64,000 bases of DNA, from contig CAZSGM010000007.1 of NCBI GenBank assembly GCA_964606505.1, positions 1-64,000 on the forward strand, in the 5' to 3' direction. Made by a program: the position numbers and the translations under genes. The notes under the pieces were generated by a model that saw only the letters and a list, made by a program, of their open reading frames with translations, did no database searches and was not told the DNA's origin. Positions 1 to 8,357 of this stretch are shown here, in pieces (the stretch's first letter is position 1; each line of letters opens with the position of its first letter). The DNA comes from CAKVOD01 sp964606505. Lineage in GTDB: Bacteria; Bacillota; Clostridia; Christensenellales; UBA1242.

Positions 1-61
<61 letters not shown>

Positions 62-1921
62 CAAGATGCTGAAGTATTAGCAGACTTACTAAATATGATT
101 AACTCAACCGACGTTTGGGGCACTAAAAACCCTGATATTTCGGGCAATAGAGTTGCATATTTATCTGCTAAGGATTTTGGGAAATACGGCTCAACGCAAA
201 CTAGCCCAGCTGCAAATTCTCAAATAGTTGTAAAACTTTTTGAGACCACCAATCGCGGTAGTAGCGACGAGCAAAATATTGACGACGCAACCGCCCAATA
301 TTGGCAAGTGGTTTACCGCTCAATGGGCGCAAGTAGTGATGTTTTAACGCTCTATATGTGTAGTCCATATACAAGCGCGATGTTTAATCCTTACTATGAC
401 ACAAATGGAGAACCACTGGGTACGGAATTAGTAGATGGTGAATATGGTTACAATGGCAACTACTCCCATAGTTACTTAAGGGATAAAACGGTGCTTAAAC
501 TATATGATACACTAGCAGGAGAAATGGGGGTAAATGGGGTTAGAAATGGCGGAATATTTAATAACTTAGATTCTTATGTAGTTACGCCAAGCGAAATTCC
601 CGGAGAGTGGCAAAGTAGCGAATATCAAACTTCATACAACCTTAATCGAGCAGCGTATAGCAATAGCAATAGTAGTAGCGGCGTAGGTGCAAGTGGCTAT
701 ATGAATACCTTTTACAGTTATGGGCTAAATAACGGGCTCGACACGGAGGGTGTTCCGCACGCTGATTGGACAAATACCAATATAGAGTCAGCATATACTG
801 ACAAACTATGGGTGCCTAGCGCTTTTGAGGTGCTGCACACTGCCTATGGGCAAGCAAGCAACAGCACAGTAGGCGATACGGGCAGGGCATTTGATGAAAA
901 TGATGTTGCAGTATATTTGAGTGATAGCACATCAGTTAATGCGGGTGTAAGTAGCGAGGTTAGTGCTGCAAATAGAGGAGATGACCGAACGGGGCTTTGG
1001 GAGTTGAATGGATACGACCGCGCGGGTAATTTATCAGTGTGGTTGCGCTCTGGTTATTCTTCCCAGCAAGAATGCGCGCGCGTGGTTAACACTGACGGTG
1101 GGGGTGGCAATGTCTCGGGTGTTAATAATGCAGAAGTTGGCGTGCGTGTTGCGCTCCACCTAGATTTAAAGAAACTCGCCGAGGACTATCTTACGTTAGT
1201 TACAGCGAGCCAAAAGGCTGTTGATGGCACGGAAAGTTCAATAGAAACAATCACTTCAACCGTTACGAGCGGCTTGCAAACTACGCTTTCTTCTCACAAC
1301 TACTATGACTACACAGCCTCGAACTCAAGTTCTGATAGGTACAAAAAAGTCATAACATTTAGTACGGGTTCCACTGAAAATCAAATAAAATCCTTTACAC
1401 TCCAATCCGGAGACGTGAAAAAAACGGTTTTTCTTACTAATCCTAGTGGTAGTGGGACGAGTACGGCAGCAGACGGATTGTGTGATTATATGTACGCCTA
1501 TGAGGGACAGCAGCTGAAAGTTACCGTTAGCAATCTCCAAACACGAACACTTAACGTGCAAGCCAATGTGGGAAGTTTAGTAACTGTTACGCTGAATGTA
1601 ACTAATAGCGTGCAAAACAGCGTATTGATGTTGACGCTTTTAATTGGGAGCGACAAAGTTGGAGAGTTTGGGTTTGCGTATAGCACGGCGACGCAAACAG
1701 TTAGTATGTCATTGCCGCAAGATGCGACGATTAAAATATTAGCGACGAAACCGTTTGGCAGCCGCACGGAGTTTGAGTTGGATGGAACGGAACTCACTTC
1801 AGTGGACGGAGTTAGTTATCAACTACAAACAAACTACACTTCGTCAAAGACGCTTGTCGTAACGCTTGACTCTAGCAGGAGCAGCGGAGGTTTCAGCGGC
1901 AATAACTTCATTATTGTTTAG
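62..1921 (+). CDS. Surface protein, 5'-truncated, DUF6273-like segment plus beta-rich C-terminus
   Basis: The reading frame is open from the poly-C run to the stop, so the gene lacks its start and about 619 residues are visible. An internal ATG at 95 has no ribosome site and is not a credible start. The first ~375 residues are rich in Tyr, Ser, Asn and Gly. They contain a WVPSAFEVLHTA segment, a WLRSGYSS segment and a closing VRVALHLDLKKLA, the pattern of DUF6273-type domains in clostridial secreted proteins. The remaining ~230 residues are Thr/Ser/Val-rich and look like beta-sandwich material. There is no LPxTG motif and no C-terminal membrane anchor. Any signal peptide would be in the missing part. 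It is probably extracellular; function unknown. A GC-rich hairpin follows the stop. Confidence 0.7.
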   Translation, partial: QDAEVLADLLNMINSTDVWGTKNPDISGNRVAYLSAKDFGKYGSTQTSPAANSQIVVKLFETTNRGSSDEQNIDDATAQYWQVVYRSMGASSDVLTLYMCSPYTSAMFNPYYDTNGEPLGTELVDGEYGYNGNYSHSYLRDKTVLKLYDTLAGEMGVNGVRNGGIFNNLDSYVVTPSEIPGEWQSSEYQTSYNLNRAAYSNSNSSSGVGASGYMNTFYSYGLNNGLDTEGVPHADWTNTNIESAYTDKLWVPSAFEVLHTAYGQASNSTVGDTGRAFDENDVAVYLSDSTSVNAGVSSEVSAANRGDDRTGLWELNGYDRAGNLSVWLRSGYSSQQECARVVNTDGGGGNVSGVNNAEVGVRVALHLDLKKLAEDYLTLVTASQKAVDGTESSIETITSTVTSGLQTTLSSHNYYDYTASNSSSDRYKKVITFSTGSTENQIKSFTLQSGDVKKTVFLTNPSGSGTSTAADGLCDYMYAYEGQQLKVTVSNLQTRTLNVQANVGSLVTVTLNVTNSVQNSVLMLTLLIGSDKVGEFGFAYSTATQTVSMSLPQDATIKILATKPFGSRTEFELDGTELTSVDGVSYQLQTNYTSSKTLVVTLDSSRSSGGFSGNNFIIV

Positions 1922-1964
1922 TGAATTTTATGTTAACATCGGGGGCACTTTATTATTAAATACT

Positions 1965-2018
1965 AAAACGACGGCGGTTAATGTGCGGGCATTTTGCTTT
2001 ATATATTGCCGCCGTTTT
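1965..2018 (+). terminator. Hairpin terminator after the surface protein gene
   Basis: The arms AAAACGACGGCGG and CCGCCGTTTT pair around a ~31-nt loop, and the 3' arm ends in TTTT. It lies 44 nt beyond the stop codon. The T-run is short, so efficiency is uncertain. Confidence 0.55.
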
Positions 2019-2082
2019 GTGTTGGATTAAAGCAAATGCAAAGGTAAGGCTACCTCAAGTTGCGCTTTCACGCAATTTATTA

Positions 2083-2111
2083 GCATAATGGGCAAAATGC
2101 GCTCATATAAT
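2083..2111 (+). promoter_or_regulatory. Sigma-E-like promoter of spoIVA
   Basis: GCATAAT at 2083-2089 and CATATAAT at 2104-2111 are separated by exactly 14 nt. This fits the known mother-cell sigma-E pattern of an ATA-containing -35 and a CATA-type -10. spoIVA is a sigma-E gene in Bacillus subtilis. The assignment is by motif only. Confidence 0.6.
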
Positions 2112-2133
2112 GTTATAAATCTAGGAGGGAGCA

Positions 2134-3603
2134 ATGGAAAACAGTATTTACCAAGACATTGCAAAACGCACGGACGGAGATATCTACCTTGGGGTTGTGG
2201 GACCCGTGCGCGTAGGTAAATCAACATTTATAACAAACTTTATGGAAAAACTTGTTTTGCCAAACATTGACGACAACAACGTAAAAGCGCGCACAATCGA
2301 CGAGTTGCCGCAATCCGCCGACGGCAAAACCATTATGACGACACAACCCAAGTTTGTGCCGTCTCAAGCGGTACAAATCAACATCGACAACATTCAAATG
2401 AACGTCAGATTGATTGATTGCGTGGGCTATTTTGTTGCGGGCGCGCTTGGCTCTGAGGAAGGGGAACGCCCCCGCCTTGTCAAAACGCCTTGGAGCGACG
2501 AGGATGTAACTCTCGAGCGCGCAGCTGAGATTGGCACGGAAAAAGTTATAAAGGAGCACTCAACTGTCGGCATAGTGATGACGAGCGACGGAAGTTTCGG
2601 CGAACTAGCGCGTACGGCGTTCATTGAGGGCGAGGAACGCGTAATTAACGAACTAAAGGCAATCAACAAGCCATTTGTTGTTATCCTAAATTCCGCTCAC
2701 CCAACCGCGCAAGAAACCATTGCGCTTGCGGACGAAATCAGCCAAAAGCACAACGTTAAAGTTATGGCAATGGACGTAACCAACTTGACGCTGCAAGAAA
2801 TTAACGCAATTTTTGCAAACCTACTTGAGGAGTTTCCGCTCGTTGCACTTGAAATCAAAATGCCGCTGTGGATGCAAGCGCTTTCGTTTGCGCACCCATT
2901 GATTGAAAAGGTTGTCGACGAATTTAAAAGTAAACTGCTAAATGTCGAAAAAGTGGGGGATTTGGGGCACAGTCAATTGTTTGAGGATTGCGAGGAGTTT
3001 GAGCCTATTAACGCAAGTTTGGTTAGAATGGGCGAGGGCAAAGTGGATTTTGCGGTTACGCCTAAGCCGCACTTATTCTACAGCGTCCTCAGCGAGCAAT
3101 GCGGTATGCAAATTGAGAACGACTTTCAGTTGGTTAGCAACATCAAAGACCTTGCGCACGCAAAGAAAGAGTACGACAAACTCAAAGACGCGTTGCAGTC
3201 GGTCGAAGAAACGGGTTACGGGGTCGTCAATCCAAAACTAACCGATATGACGCTCGACGAGCCTGTCGTTGTCAAACAAGGTAACCGTTACGGCGTGAAA
3301 CTCCACGCGAGCGCGCCAAGTTTGCACATAATGAAAGTTGACATAGAAACGGACATTTCGCCCCTCGTCGGCACCGAAACGCAAACAAACGATTTTGTTA
3401 ACTACCTGCAAAAGGAGTTTGAAAACAACCCACAGTCGCTCTGGGATACCAACGTCTTGGGGCGCTCGCTCAGCGACTTAGTCAGCGACGGAATGCAAAA
3501 CAAACTCTCAGGTATGCCCGTTGACGCGCAACGCAAAATGCGCAAAACACTTACAAAAATCGTCAACGAGGGTAAGGGCGGCATAATCTGCATTTTGCTT
3601 TGA
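2134..3603 (+). CDS. spoIVA: Stage IV sporulation protein A (spore coat morphogenetic ATPase)
   Basis: SpoIVA is the mother-cell ATPase that polymerises on the forespore surface and forms the basement layer on which the coat is built. The 489 residues match the family's usual ~490. The N-terminus DIYLGVVGPVRVGKST contains the Walker A motif at residues 23-31 (K29), and the protein ends in the typical GGIICILL. The middle holds the expected Walker B and TPKF-like features of this TRAFAC-class protein. AGGAGG stands 5 nt upstream of the ATG. The gene is monocistronic here, between a sigma-E-like promoter and a T-tailed hairpin. I see no unusual replacement. The identification is secure and is the strongest sign that this organism sporulates. 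Confidence 0.97.
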   Translation: MENSIYQDIAKRTDGDIYLGVVGPVRVGKSTFITNFMEKLVLPNIDDNNVKARTIDELPQSADGKTIMTTQPKFVPSQAVQINIDNIQMNVRLIDCVGYFVAGALGSEEGERPRLVKTPWSDEDVTLERAAEIGTEKVIKEHSTVGIVMTSDGSFGELARTAFIEGEERVINELKAINKPFVVILNSAHPTAQETIALADEISQKHNVKVMAMDVTNLTLQEINAIFANLLEEFPLVALEIKMPLWMQALSFAHPLIEKVVDEFKSKLLNVEKVGDLGHSQLFEDCEEFEPINASLVRMGEGKVDFAVTPKPHLFYSVLSEQCGMQIENDFQLVSNIKDLAHAKKEYDKLKDALQSVEETGYGVVNPKLTDMTLDEPVVVKQGNRYGVKLHASAPSLHIMKVDIETDISPLVGTETQTNDFVNYLQKEFENNPQSLWDTNVLGRSLSDLVSDGMQNKLSGMPVDAQRKMRKTLTKIVNEGKGGIICILL

Positions 3604-3641
3604 GCATTCTTTGCATTCAAAACTTAATAATGTAAACAATA

Positions 3642-3690
3642 AAACAAACATTTGTTGCGAAAAGTCAAGTAAATGTTTGTTTATTTTTTT
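3642..3690 (+). terminator. Intrinsic terminator after spoIVA
   Basis: A perfect 12-bp stem, AAACAAACATTT with AAATGTTTGTTT, has an 18-nt loop and is followed by ATTTTTTT. It separates spoIVA from the transketolase gene. Confidence 0.85.
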
Positions 3691-3728
3691 GTAGTTTGTT
3701 AAAATGTAAGTGTATTTGGGAGATAAAA

Positions 3729-5705
3729 ATGACAGATAGAGAAATAGCAGTAAACGAATTGAGGGTTTTGGGCTCAATGGAGATTGCAAACGCAAAATCG
3801 GGGCACACAGGGATAGTTTTGAGCAGCGCACCAATAATTTTTGCGCTTTTTAACGACCACTTGAATTTTAATCCTAAGGATGAAAAGTGGCTTATGCGCG
3901 ACAGGTTTATTTTGAGCGCGGGGCACGGCAGCGCACTGTTGTACGCAACACTTCACTTGTTTGGGTACGATTACTCAGTTGACGACTTGAAGAGTTTTAG
4001 GCAGTTACACTCAAAGTGTGCAGGACACCCAGATTATGGCGCGTCGGGCGTTGAGGTTACCACGGGCGCACTCGGGCAAGGCATAGCAAACGCGGTTGGT
4101 ATGGCGCTTTGTGAGAAGAAACTGAATATGTTGTCAAAACGCGTTGGGGACGGGTTTTACAGGCACTACACGTACGTGTTAGTTGGCGAGGGCGATATTT
4201 CCGAGGGTGTGAGTTACGAGGCTTGCTCGCTTGCGGGACTCTGGAAGTTAAGCAACCTCATAGTGCTGCTCGATAGCAACAATATGACAATTGAGGGAAG
4301 GGCGGAACTTGCACTTGGCGACAACTTGCGTAAACGCTTTGAGTCGCAGGGTTTCTTTGTGATTGAAGTTGACGACGGGAACGACAGCGTCGCAATCAGC
4401 GAGGCAATTGCGCGCGCGAAAGAGCAAGACAAGAAACCAAGCTTGATTATTTGCAAAACCAAACTCGGTTACGGCTGCGAACTTGAGGACTCGCCCCAAA
4501 TTCACGGCAGCGCACTTAGTGAGGACGGGCTAAACTATCTGCGCGACAAACTGGGCGTTGATATGCGAAACTGGAAATTTAGCAAGCGAACCAAAGCGTT
4601 AGTTGCGGAGAGCGCAAAACGCAGGAAAGCGTACTACAACGAAAATTTGGCGAAATTGCGCAAATTTATGACAAACGGGATGTTTGCGCCTGTCGACGCA
4701 GACGCAGTTGCAACAAAATTATTTAACGAAAACTGGTTCTACGATATGAGCACGCGCGAAAGTTGCGGCAAAATCCTCAACTTTTTAAAGGATGATATTC
4801 CTAATCTCATCGGCGGAAGTGCCGACCTTGCGCCGTCAACAAAGGCGTATTTCAGCGGGGAGGCGTATTTTAGTGCAGACGAGGACGGGCGCAACATACA
4901 TTTCGGTATTCGTGAGCACGCGATGGGCGCAATTTGCAACGGGATACAGCTTTACGGCGCGTTTAAAGCGTTTTGTTCGACATTTTTCGTGTTCTCCGAC
5001 TATCTGAAGCCAAGTTTGAGAATGTCCGCAATAATGGGCTTAGATGTGCTGTACATCCTCACTCACGACAGTATTGCGGTTGGCGAGGACGGGGTTACGC
5101 ACCAGCCTATTGAGCAATTAGCGAGTGTCCGCGCAATTCCAAATACTGTTGTTTTTAGGCCGTGCGACACGAGAGAAACGGTTTCGGCGTTTGCGACTTA
5201 CTTAAAAAATCCCAACAAGCCTACTGTTATGGTTTTGTCAAGGCAAGAACTTAAATGCCAAAACAGCGACGTCGAACTTGCGATGAAGGGCGGATACATT
5301 TTACTAAAAGAGCCAATCAACAGGCTTGACATAACCCTTGTGGCAAGCGGCAGTGAAGTGGCAGTTTGTAGCGAACTTCGCGATATGCTGTTTCAAAAGG
5401 GGTATTCAGCGCGCGTGGTGTCTATGCCGTGCGTTGGGCTGTTTGACGAACAAACAGCAAAGTACAAAAAACAAGTCTTTGGGCAAGGTGCGGTTAAGGT
5501 GTTTGTGGAACTATCAAACGACGACGTTTACAACAAATATTTGGGCGAGCACGACCAGTTGTTTAACCTAAGTAGTTTTGGGGTAAGCGGGAAAGCGAGC
5601 GACGTGATTGCTAACTTTGAGATGTCAGCAAAAAAGTTGTACCCTAAAGTCATTAAAGCAATTAAGGCATACAAGCGCGCCAACGCAACGCTAACAAGTA
5701 ATTAG
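3729..5705 (+). CDS. tkt: Transketolase
   Basis: This thiamine diphosphate enzyme moves two-carbon ketol units between sugar phosphates in the non-oxidative pentose phosphate pathway. The protein has 658 residues, normal for a full-length transketolase. Visible landmarks are SAGHGSALLYA, the TPP/metal motif region GEGDISEG...SNNMTIEG, the Pyr-domain segment FGIREHAMGAICNG and the C-terminal segment VASGSEVAVC. I chose the ATG at 3729 because GGGAG sits just upstream; an upstream in-frame start at 3696 lacks a site and would add 11 unconserved residues. Codons are more G-rich than in the neighbours but the reading frame is intact. It stands alone; the pathway partner rpiB is 50 kb further on. 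Confidence 0.96.
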   Translation: MTDREIAVNELRVLGSMEIANAKSGHTGIVLSSAPIIFALFNDHLNFNPKDEKWLMRDRFILSAGHGSALLYATLHLFGYDYSVDDLKSFRQLHSKCAGHPDYGASGVEVTTGALGQGIANAVGMALCEKKLNMLSKRVGDGFYRHYTYVLVGEGDISEGVSYEACSLAGLWKLSNLIVLLDSNNMTIEGRAELALGDNLRKRFESQGFFVIEVDDGNDSVAISEAIARAKEQDKKPSLIICKTKLGYGCELEDSPQIHGSALSEDGLNYLRDKLGVDMRNWKFSKRTKALVAESAKRRKAYYNENLAKLRKFMTNGMFAPVDADAVATKLFNENWFYDMSTRESCGKILNFLKDDIPNLIGGSADLAPSTKAYFSGEAYFSADEDGRNIHFGIREHAMGAICNGIQLYGAFKAFCSTFFVFSDYLKPSLRMSAIMGLDVLYILTHDSIAVGEDGVTHQPIEQLASVRAIPNTVVFRPCDTRETVSAFATYLKNPNKPTVMVLSRQELKCQNSDVELAMKGGYILLKEPINRLDITLVASGSEVAVCSELRDMLFQKGYSARVVSMPCVGLFDEQTAKYKKQVFGQGAVKVFVELSNDDVYNKYLGEHDQLFNLSSFGVSGKASDVIANFEMSAKKLYPKVIKAIKAYKRANATLTSN

Positions 5706-6114
5706 TTGTTTGTCTGTGCGCGATTGATTGTCGGCTTTGGGCAACTTAGTTGCGCGTGGTTAGTTTACTAAAACTTCAATGATTTAATTCTTACTAAAAG
5801 GATTGCTTAGAATGATTTAATTTTGGGCAGAGCGGTTACCCCTACTTTATTTAATTTTAAGAAAAAGGGTTGCCTTGCAAATGAATATGCCGCAAAAGGT
5901 GTTAAGCTTAGCGATTGAATAGGCCTGACTCCCTGCAGTCATAAATTAGTTACTTAAAATCTCATAAAACACATTCACTTTTTGCTGCATAACAGCGGCA
6001 ATGTGTGGTTGTGTTTTTTAAATCGTTTTTTATTTTTTGGTTAAAATTAAAGAAAAACTGCATAAAAATTGGCGTTTTAGGCGTTTTATCGAGAAAAATA
6101 AAGTCGAAAATAGT
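5706..6114. other. Long intergenic region between tkt and parE
   Basis: No open frame with a ribosome site is visible over about 410 bases. The 12-mer AATGATTTAATT occurs twice (5778-5789 and 5811-5822), and the second half is very A+T-rich. A small TGACT...AGTCA palindrome lies near 5926-5941. I see no clear terminator for tkt. Confidence 0.6.
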
Positions 6115-6142
6115 TTGCAAATTAGAATAAATGTGTTATAAT
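6115..6142 (+). promoter_or_regulatory. Sigma-A-like promoter of parE
   Basis: TTGCAA (6115-6120) and a perfect TATAAT (6137-6142) are 16 nt apart, 31 nt before the TTG start codon of parE. Confidence 0.6.
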
Positions 6143-6173
6143 CAACATAAAATGGGCATTTGGAGGTAGAGTT

Positions 6174-8138
6174 TTGAAAGAGTATAATTCAAAAGATTTG
6201 GTAGTTTTGGAGGGGCTTGAAGCGGTGCGTTTGCGCCCAGGTATGTACATTGGGACGACGAGTTCCAAGGGGCTTCACCACTTAATTTGGGAGATTGTCG
6301 ATAACTCAATTGACGAGATTGCAAATGGGTTTGGCGACAAAATCAGCGTTAGGCTTTACAAAGATGGCTCAATTTCCGTCCAAGACAACGGGCGCGGCAT
6401 CCCTGTAGATAAACACCCGCAACTTGGCATTTCAGGCGTTGAGGTTGTTTTTACGCAGTTGCACGCGGGTGGTAAGTTTAATAATGACAACTACAATTTC
6501 TCGGGTGGGCTGCACGGCGTTGGTGCGTCAGTAACTAACGCGCTCAGTGAGTGGCTTGAGGTGGTTACCTGCAAAAACGGAAAGCAGTACAAGATAGTGT
6601 TCCACTCTGTGCCAAACGAAAAAGGCAAAATACTTGGCGGGACGGTTAAAACGCCGTTGCGTTGTCTCGGTTCGACAAAAGAAACGGGTACCATTGTTAA
6701 GTTTAAGCCCGACGCGCGTATTTTTGAAACAACAAACTTTAGTTTTGATGTTATCGCAAAACGCCTAAAGGAATACGCCTACTTAAACAAGGGCGCAACA
6801 ATCGAACTTGTCGACGAAAACACCTTGAATGAGGACGGCACATTCTTAAGCAAGGTCTACAAGTTTAACAACGGTATCAGAGACTTTGTTAACTACCTAA
6901 ACGAGGGCAAGAACAAACTTTACAACCCGCCAATCTACTTTGAGGCGCAGTCCGACAAAGTAAAACTTGAATGTGCGCTACAACACACGGATACGTACGT
7001 TGAAAACGTATTTAGTTACGTCAACAATATCTCAACGTCCGAGGGTGGAACGCACGAAACAGGCTTCAAAGCGGCGCTCACACGCGTTTTAAACGACGCA
7101 GGACGTGAGGCAGGGCTTTTGAAAGAAAAAGAAGCCAACCTAATGGGCGAGGACTACAGAGAGGGTTTGACGGTTGTTTTGTCAATCAAAATGAAAAATG
7201 TTCAGTTTGAGGGGCAAACCAAAACCAAACTCGGTAACCCAGAAGCGCGAGCAGAGGTTGAAAACCTAGTTTATACTCACCTACTCGCGATTATGGAAAA
7301 GACCGACAACAAAAAAATACTTGAGTCGGTTGTTAATAAAGGAAAACTTGCAGCGCACGCGCGAATTGCCAGTAAAAAAGCAAAGGAACTGACGCGCGCT
7401 AAAAATAGCCTCGAGGCTACAGCGCTTATCGGCAAACTCGCTTCTTGCAGCGGTAGAAACGCAAAGATAAACGAACTGTTTATAGTTGAGGGCGACAGTG
7501 CGGGCGGAAGTGCAAAACAAGGGCGCGACCGTTCTTTCCAAGCGATACTGCCGTTACGTGGTAAGCCGCTCAATGTTGAGAAGAAACGCCTTGAACAGGT
7601 GTTGCAAAACGAAGAAATTAGAATGATTATAACAGCACTTGGTGCAGGCATTGGCGACGACTTTAATGTTGAAGACCTAAAGTATGATAAGGTTATCATT
7701 TTGTCAGATGCTGACCAAGACGGCGCACATATACGCGCGATTTTGTTAACCTTCTTCTATAGGTATATGAGACAACTGGTTACAGATGGACACGTGTATA
7801 TAGGTGTTCCGCCACTATATAAAATAGCGAAGAAGAATGAGGTTAGGTACGCCTATAGCGATAGCGAACTCCGCGAGATTGCAAACAGTTTTGGCAAGGG
7901 TTACGACGTGCAGCGTTACAAGGGGCTCGGCGAGATGAACCCTGAACAATTGTGGGAGACAACTATGGAGCCTAAGAACCGCACAATGATAAGAGTTTCT
8001 ATAGAGGATGCGGCAGAGGCTGAGAAAATGATTACCACACTTATGGGGGACGACATTGACTCAAGAAAGCTTTACATTTCTGAATATGCAAACTTCAACA
8101 AACAACCTGATGAATTTGAAAAGATTAAAAACAAGTAA
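6174..8138 (+). CDS. parE: DNA topoisomerase IV subunit B (GyrB/ParE family)
   Basis: This is the ATPase and Toprim subunit of a type II topoisomerase, which decatenates daughter chromosomes. The protein has 654 residues starting with TTG behind GGAGG. It shows the GHKL ATPase landmarks (EIVDNSIDE, DNGRGIPVD, SGGLHGVGAS) and the Toprim motifs EGDSAGGSA and DADQDGAHI. I prefer ParE to GyrB because SGGLHGVGASVTNALSEWL, the TGTIVKFKPD...TTNFSFD stretch and FNNGIRDFVNYLNEG follow Bacillus ParE closely, and because dnaA and recF are not nearby. A second gyrB elsewhere in the genome would confirm this. It is followed 219 nt later by its partner subunit. Confidence 0.88.
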   Translation: MKEYNSKDLVVLEGLEAVRLRPGMYIGTTSSKGLHHLIWEIVDNSIDEIANGFGDKISVRLYKDGSISVQDNGRGIPVDKHPQLGISGVEVVFTQLHAGGKFNNDNYNFSGGLHGVGASVTNALSEWLEVVTCKNGKQYKIVFHSVPNEKGKILGGTVKTPLRCLGSTKETGTIVKFKPDARIFETTNFSFDVIAKRLKEYAYLNKGATIELVDENTLNEDGTFLSKVYKFNNGIRDFVNYLNEGKNKLYNPPIYFEAQSDKVKLECALQHTDTYVENVFSYVNNISTSEGGTHETGFKAALTRVLNDAGREAGLLKEKEANLMGEDYREGLTVVLSIKMKNVQFEGQTKTKLGNPEARAEVENLVYTHLLAIMEKTDNKKILESVVNKGKLAAHARIASKKAKELTRAKNSLEATALIGKLASCSGRNAKINELFIVEGDSAGGSAKQGRDRSFQAILPLRGKPLNVEKKRLEQVLQNEEIRMIITALGAGIGDDFNVEDLKYDKVIILSDADQDGAHIRAILLTFFYRYMRQLVTDGHVYIGVPPLYKIAKKNEVRYAYSDSELREIANSFGKGYDVQRYKGLGEMNPEQLWETTMEPKNRTMIRVSIEDAAEAEKMITTLMGDDIDSRKLYISEYANFNKQPDEFEKIKNK

Positions 8139-8357
8139 TTTGTGGGGATAGGAACACTTAATTAGTAAATACGATTAACTGATAAATTGCACTTATATAG
8201 GGCAACACACATTTATAACAGTATTTCACTAAACTATACAATACACATCTAAGGTATTAATAACGCACACTAGGCATAACACACTTACACCGCTATATAA
8301 CAAGTAACACATTACACTGCTATATAACTAAAAATAACACATGGGAGATAAACTAAT
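8139..8357. other. A+T-rich spacer with imperfect direct repeats between parE and parC
   Basis: This 219-nt spacer is unusually long for a parE-parC pair. Near its 3' end the phrase CTATATAAC is repeated with similar flanks (about 8294 and 8321), each preceded by ACAC(C/T)G and followed by AA and ACACAT. No terminator or clear promoter is visible. Confidence 0.5.
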
